DNA of 64,000 nucleotides from Chloroflexota bacterium (GTDB taxonomy: Bacteria; Chloroflexota; Dehalococcoidia; UBA2985): assembly GCA_016210515.1 (NCBI GenBank), contig JACQTZ010000003.1:1-64000 (forward strand). The letters are read 5' to 3'. The notes below the pieces were generated by a model. That model was given only the letters and a program-made list of their open reading frames with translations. It did no database searches and was not told the DNA's origin. Below, piece by piece: positions 60,538-64,000 of this stretch. Within the stretch, counting starts at the first letter, position 1. Each line of letters begins with the position of its first letter. Both the position numbers and the translations under genes were made by a program.

Positions 60538-60927
60538 ATGACCATCACACTGACACACGACGAAGTCCTCACGCAGCTTGCGGAGCAGTATCGCCCAATC
60601 CTGGACCAGAGCACTGACGGAGTGTACCTGTGGCTAGACGAGGAGCACATGGTATGTAATGCACTTTGCGCCAAGCTATTTGGATACACCATGAAGGAAT
60701 GGAGCAAGATTGACTCATTCCTGGAGACACTGGTCGCGCCGGAAGACCGAGAGATGTTCGCTAGCAACTACCAGACCACCGTTGCTAGACTTACGCATCC
60801 GGTTACGTTCCGTTTTCGCGGACTCCGGAAGGACGGCACAACCTTTGCAGCCGAGACAGACATGATCCCCATTACGTTCCAGGGGCACGCGGTGGCGTAT
60901 CACTTTGTCCGCGAGCTTGCGGAATAA
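60538..60927 (+). CDS. Single PAS-domain protein
   Basis: A 129-residue protein that is almost only a PAS domain (about 15-125): DGVYLWLDEEHMVCNALCAK, LFGYTMKEW, VAPEDREMFA, and FRFRGLRKDGTTFAAETDM. No output domain is attached. Two Cys (about 40 and 44) lie where ligands might bind. AGAAGGAGG precedes the ATG. It probably acts by contact with a partner signalling protein. A 210-bp gap separates it from the OsmC terminator. Confidence 0.85.
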   Translation: MTITLTHDEVLTQLAEQYRPILDQSTDGVYLWLDEEHMVCNALCAKLFGYTMKEWSKIDSFLETLVAPEDREMFASNYQTTVARLTHPVTFRFRGLRKDGTTFAAETDMIPITFQGHAVAYHFVRELAE

Positions 60928-60991
60928 CGCGTCACAGATGTGCGAGAAACAACACGGCTAGTACCTAGTTTCAGAAAAGAGTGTTATGAAC

Positions 60992-61060
60992 AACCGCTCG
61001 TGGTGAGCCTGTCGAACCATGAGCGGTTCACCCTTCGACAAGCTCAGGGTGAGCGGGGTT
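60992..61060. repeat. Two adjacent palindromic repeats (family E)
   Basis: AACCGCTC (60992-60999) and GAGCGGTT (61021-61028) enclose GTGAGCCTGTCGAACCA. Directly after, CACCCTTCGACAAGCTCAGGGTG is a second member in reverse form. Both lie downstream of the PAS gene and of purL, which converge. Confidence 0.7.
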
Positions 61061-61180
61061 GAGGTGGTCTTTCATATACGGATTTATGCAACTAGGTATT
61101 AGCGGGAACACCAGCTTAGTGGCAACGGGGCGCTGGCTGGTGTCTCCCTCTCAGGGTTGACTCTGCCAATGGGAAGCGGC

Positions 61181-63388
61181 TCACCCCAGCGCCTTCTCCA
61201 GTCCACCCTTCCACGCGGCCTCTAGCTCTGCTACAGGCACGTTCATCAGGGGAGGCAGGGAAAAAGCCGTCCCTCCCACGGAACCAAGCTGCACCCAGGG
61301 CACGCCTCCCTCCGAGGCCATCACCTCAAAATGTGCCATGTCCTGGGGGGACAGGGACACCACAATCCGGGATTGGGCCTCACCAAAGAGCGCGGCATCC
61401 CAGCGCCCTTCCACAAGGAAAGTGCCCCTGAAGCCAATGCCCCCGGCAATACACGACTCCGCCAGGGACACCGCCAGCCCGCCATCGGAGCAGTCGTGGG
61501 CGGAAAGTAGCAGTTCTACCTCAATGGCCTGGCGGCAGAGGCGCTGCACCCTGGACTCCATCTCCAGGTCAATGGACGGGACTCCCGCCACCTTCCCATG
61601 CACCGCCTCCAGATACGCGCTCCCAGAAAGAGAGTGCGCTTCATCCGATACCTCGGCAGCACCCAGGAGCAGCACCAGGTCACCCTCGTCCTTGAAGGCC
61701 GTGTTGCATATGCTCTCCGCGTCCTCCAGCAGGCCCAGGGCACCCACCACAGGGGTGGGCCATACCGCTACTCCCCTGGTCTCGTTGTAGAGGCTCACAT
61801 TGCCGCTTATAACCGGCACCTCCAGCACCTGGCAGGCCCGGGCCATCCCGCCGACGCACTGCTCTAGCTGGTAGTACACGTCCAGACGCTCCGGGTTCCC
61901 GAAGTTGAGGCAGTCGGTCAGGGCGATAGGCTCGGCGCCGACGCAGGCCAGGTTGCGGCAGGCCTCGGCCACAGCGATAATCCCCCCAACAAAGGGGTCC
62001 AGATAGCAGTAGCGGCCGTTGCCATCGATGCTCAGAGCTATACCCTTGTGAGTGCCCTTCACCCTCAGCACCGCGGCGTCTCCCCCGGGGGCTTGCAGAG
62101 TATTGGTCTGCACTTGGTGGTCGTACTGGCGGTAGACCCACTCCTTGCTGGCGATATCTGGGAAGGCGAGCAGGCGAAGGAGTATGGACTCGGGCCCCTC
62201 GGTTGGAAGGGGCAGACTCTCCAGATCAAAGCCGCATGTCTCCTCCAGGTAGGCTGGCGGCACGCCCTGAAGGCGGTAGAGGGGCGGGTCAGTAACGATA
62301 GCGATGGGGAGAGAAGCCTCCAGCCTGTCCCCCTCAAAGACCTTCACCAGCCCGTCATCGGTGAGTTTCCCTATAACGGAGCTTTCCAGGTCCCACTTCT
62401 GGAATATCTCTACCACGTCCTTTTCGTGCTCCTTGCTTACCACCACCAGCATCCTCTCCTGGGACTCGGAGAGCATTATCTCATAGGGGGTCATTCCTGA
62501 CTCCCGTAGTGGAATCTGAGAGATGTCCACCTCTACGCCGCTTCCGCCGCGGGCTGCGCATTCCACACTGGCGCTGGTAAGTCCTGCGGCTCCGAGGTCT
62601 TGCATGCCCAGAACATGTGGTGTGCGGGAAGCCTCTAGACAGGCTTCTATTAAGAGCTTCTCCAGGAAGGGGTTTCCCACCTGTACAGTGCTCCTCAGCT
62701 CTCGCTCTTCCTCAAAGGTGCGAGAGGCTAACCCGGATGCACCATGGATCCCGTCCCTCCCCGTATCAGCTCCAACCAGCATGATCAGGTTGCCTTCGCC
62801 GGAGGCTTTCGCTCTCACCAGGCGCTTTCTCTCGATCAGGCCAACGCACATGGCGTTTACCAGGGGATTGTGGGAGTAGGAGGGGTTGATAAACACCTCC
62901 CCGCCTATGTTGGGAATGCCGAGGCAGTTGCCGTATCCACCTATGCCGCCGACGACGCCGGAGAAAAGATAGCGGTTCCTGGGCTCGGTAAGGGGACCAA
63001 ACCGCAGGGAGTTCAGGAGGGCTATAGGGTACGCCCCCATGGTGAATATGTCGCGGACAATGCCTCCCACCCCTGTTGCGGCGCCTTGGTAGGGCTCTAC
63101 CGCCGAGGGGTGATTGTGGGACTCAACCTTCATAACGATAGCCAGACCTGACCCTATATCTACCGCGCCGGCATTCTCTTCGCCGGGCTTCACCAGCACA
63201 CGTTTGGAGTGGGAAGGGAGCAGTTTGAGCAAAGGTCTGGAGTGCTTGTAGCCGCAGTGCTCGCTCCACAAAGAGCCGAATAGACCTAATTCTAAATGAT
63301 TTGGCTCTCTGCCAAGCCGTTCAACGATTAGGTTGTATTCCTGTTCGGAAAGGGCTAGCTCTTCAAGGGCTCGTTTGTCTATGCTCAT
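61181..63388 (-). CDS. purL: Phosphoribosylformylglycinamidine synthase subunit PurL
   Basis: A 735-residue small-type PurL, the ATP-binding synthetase subunit of de novo purine synthesis, which works with separate PurS and PurQ. Visible are SLWSEHCGYKHSRPLLK (about 40-56), VKVESHNHPSAVEP with the substrate-binding His, GIGGYGNCLGIPN, HDCSDGGLAVSLAES near 640 and GGDAAVLRVKG near 420. The length suits the PurLSQ system. MSIDKRALEEL at 63388 is taken as start, although the ribosome site is weak; the open frame reaches 63430. Confidence 0.95.
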   Translation of the reverse strand: MSIDKRALEELALSEQEYNLIVERLGREPNHLELGLFGSLWSEHCGYKHSRPLLKLLPSHSKRVLVKPGEENAGAVDIGSGLAIVMKVESHNHPSAVEPYQGAATGVGGIVRDIFTMGAYPIALLNSLRFGPLTEPRNRYLFSGVVGGIGGYGNCLGIPNIGGEVFINPSYSHNPLVNAMCVGLIERKRLVRAKASGEGNLIMLVGADTGRDGIHGASGLASRTFEEERELRSTVQVGNPFLEKLLIEACLEASRTPHVLGMQDLGAAGLTSASVECAARGGSGVEVDISQIPLRESGMTPYEIMLSESQERMLVVVSKEHEKDVVEIFQKWDLESSVIGKLTDDGLVKVFEGDRLEASLPIAIVTDPPLYRLQGVPPAYLEETCGFDLESLPLPTEGPESILLRLLAFPDIASKEWVYRQYDHQVQTNTLQAPGGDAAVLRVKGTHKGIALSIDGNGRYCYLDPFVGGIIAVAEACRNLACVGAEPIALTDCLNFGNPERLDVYYQLEQCVGGMARACQVLEVPVISGNVSLYNETRGVAVWPTPVVGALGLLEDAESICNTAFKDEGDLVLLLGAAEVSDEAHSLSGSAYLEAVHGKVAGVPSIDLEMESRVQRLCRQAIEVELLLSAHDCSDGGLAVSLAESCIAGGIGFRGTFLVEGRWDAALFGEAQSRIVVSLSPQDMAHFEVMASEGGVPWVQLGSVGGTAFSLPPLMNVPVAELEAAWKGGLEKALG

Positions 63389-63548
63389 GTTTTGACAAGG
63401 TAAACTTGGTGAAAGAGACAATGATGCCAAACGGCGTAATTCTACCCCATTGGGGGAGTTGTTGCTAGGGGCTGTACATGTTGCCCACGGTTATTTAGTT
63501 ATTTAGGGCGACTGCTTCCATAGCGCTCCATTTACCCCCTCCTGACTG

Positions 63549-63734
63549 AGGCTGTCCGAAAAGTTTTGTTTTTGAAGTTTTCCCTTCGCATACCAACTAC
63601 GATGTCATTGCGAGCCTGAACGCAGTGAAGGGGAAGCAATCCGTAGGTCCCTACTGGTCTCAGCCAGCGGATTGCTTCGTCCTTCCAAGGAAGGATCTCG
63701 CAATGACGAGAGAAGGGCTATTTTCGGACACCCT
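63549..63734. mobile_element. MITE, family C
   Basis: Inverted ends AGGCTGTCCGAAAA (63549-63562) and TTTTCGGACACCCT (63721-63734) bound 186 bp. Inside, GTCATTGCGAG...GAAGCAATCCG and GGATTGCTTCG...CTCGCAATGAC form a second inverted pair of the widely occurring TCATTGCGAG type. It has no open frame of its own. It occupies about half of the 416-bp gap between purL and the CinA-type gene. Confidence 0.75.
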
Positions 63735-63785
63735 GAGAAAGAATTTCTTCCCCGTTAGTGGGGGAAGGTTAGGATGGGGGCGAAC
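63735..63785. repeat. Degenerate family A hairpin
   Basis: TTTCTTCCCCGTTAGTGGGG and GAAGGTTAGGATGGGGGCGA resemble half of a family A element. It lies between the MITE and the CinA-type stop codon. Confidence 0.5.
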
Positions 63786-63804
63786 ACTAAATGACCCTCA
63801 CCTA

Positions 63805-64000
63805 TCAAGCCGGGCGCGAGCCAGGGGGCTGGGGCTTCCACTTGGCCAATGTCTCCTTCAGCAGTTGCAGGGCTGCCTGAGTAAACGCAGCCTTGTTCTC
63901 CTCTCGGCTACCCTGGGCGAGAAAGCGATGGCTGTGGGTGCCATGCTTGGATGAGATCCCTATATACACTAGACCTACAGGCTTCTTAGGTGTAGCCCCG
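63805..64000 (-). CDS. CinA C-terminal (nicotinamide-nucleotide amidase) family, 3' end
   Basis: The last 64 codons, cut by the window end. It reads GATPKKPVGLVYIGIS, then HRFLAQGSREENKAAFTQAA and LQLLKETLAKWK before TGA 63805-63807. GPGGxTPxKPVGxVxIG and the following FxGxRxxxR-type segment are hallmarks of the PncC/CinA-C amidase domain, which hydrolyses nicotinamide mononucleotide. It could be a stand-alone amidase or the end of full-length CinA. It lies upstream of purL on the same strand. Confidence 0.8.
   Translation of the reverse strand, partial: GATPKKPVGLVYIGISSKHGTHSHRFLAQGSREENKAAFTQAALQLLKETLAKWKPQPPGSRPA

Overview
The window looks like one contig of a high-GC (about 60%) uncultured bacterium, most likely a Chloroflexota member of the Dehalococcoidia type. 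This is an inference. It rests on two tungsten aldehyde:ferredoxin oxidoreductases with a MoaD-like partner, a fused CaiB/BaiF CoA-transferase, a YwiC-like protein, a type IV pilus cluster without secretin or alignment genes of outer-membrane systems (PilQ/PilP), and many short G/C-run palindromes. No rRNA or CRISPR array was seen. One tRNA-Arg(TCG) lies at 9096-9171.

Layout. 1-8.5 kb: metabolic and membrane genes (alpha/beta hydrolase, Gfo/Idh oxidoreductase, NAD-epimerase, MFS, MarC, site-2 protease with CBS domains). 8.5-9.4 kb: tRNA among nested repeats. 9.4-28.2 kb: a minus-strand type IV pilus locus reading, in transcription order, membrane sensor, PilB, PilC, PilN, PilO, PilM, histidine kinase, NarL-type regulator, five class III-signal pilins, receiver/coiled-coil regulator, PilV-, PilW- and PilX-like minor pilins, with a DUF559 gene wedged in. 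28.7-32.9 kb: AOR-moaD-AOR operon. 33-38.5 kb: small and membrane proteins, OYE-family reductase, MFS, and a formyl-tetrahydrofolate hydrolase-like protein. 38.7-43.4 kb: a thiamine-diphosphate enzyme of the oxalyl-CoA decarboxylase/2-hydroxyacyl-CoA lyase group facing a double CoA-transferase. The last three genes suggest C1/formyl-CoA or oxalate chemistry. 44-51.3 kb: MFS, ArsR-DsrE-ferredoxin operon, Met-rich lipoprotein group, branched-chain aminotransferase, and ammonium transporter with a small membrane ORF and a winged-helix regulator. 51.4-64 kb: patatin-like protein, an AT-richer islet carrying an IS1595-type transposase, peroxiredoxin-like protein, PIG-L deacetylase, a repeat-built membrane protein, DUF1579-like and OsmC proteins, PAS protein, PurL and the 3' end of a CinA-type amidase.

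The most notable result is that two genes which a standard gene caller breaks in two can be read through an in-frame UGA at a conserved redox cysteine. One is a DsrE-family protein (UGA 46131-46133, giving UGTC). The other is a peroxiredoxin-like protein (UGA 55672-55674, giving UPYC). Each UGA is followed at 16-18 nt by a hairpin with the geometry of a bacterial SECIS element. I infer two selenoproteins. No sel genes lie in the window, so this needs the rest of the genome.

Other unusual features: a roughly 140-residue domain repeated twice in each of two neighbouring minor pilins; a pilin with a long Pro-Thr linker and an added C-terminal domain; near-identical 5' ends in tandem pilin genes; a MoaD-like protein whose Gly-Gly is followed by 17 residues; several MITE families, one nested inside another repeat and one inserted at the start of a pilus gene; and two perfect 34-bp palindromes.
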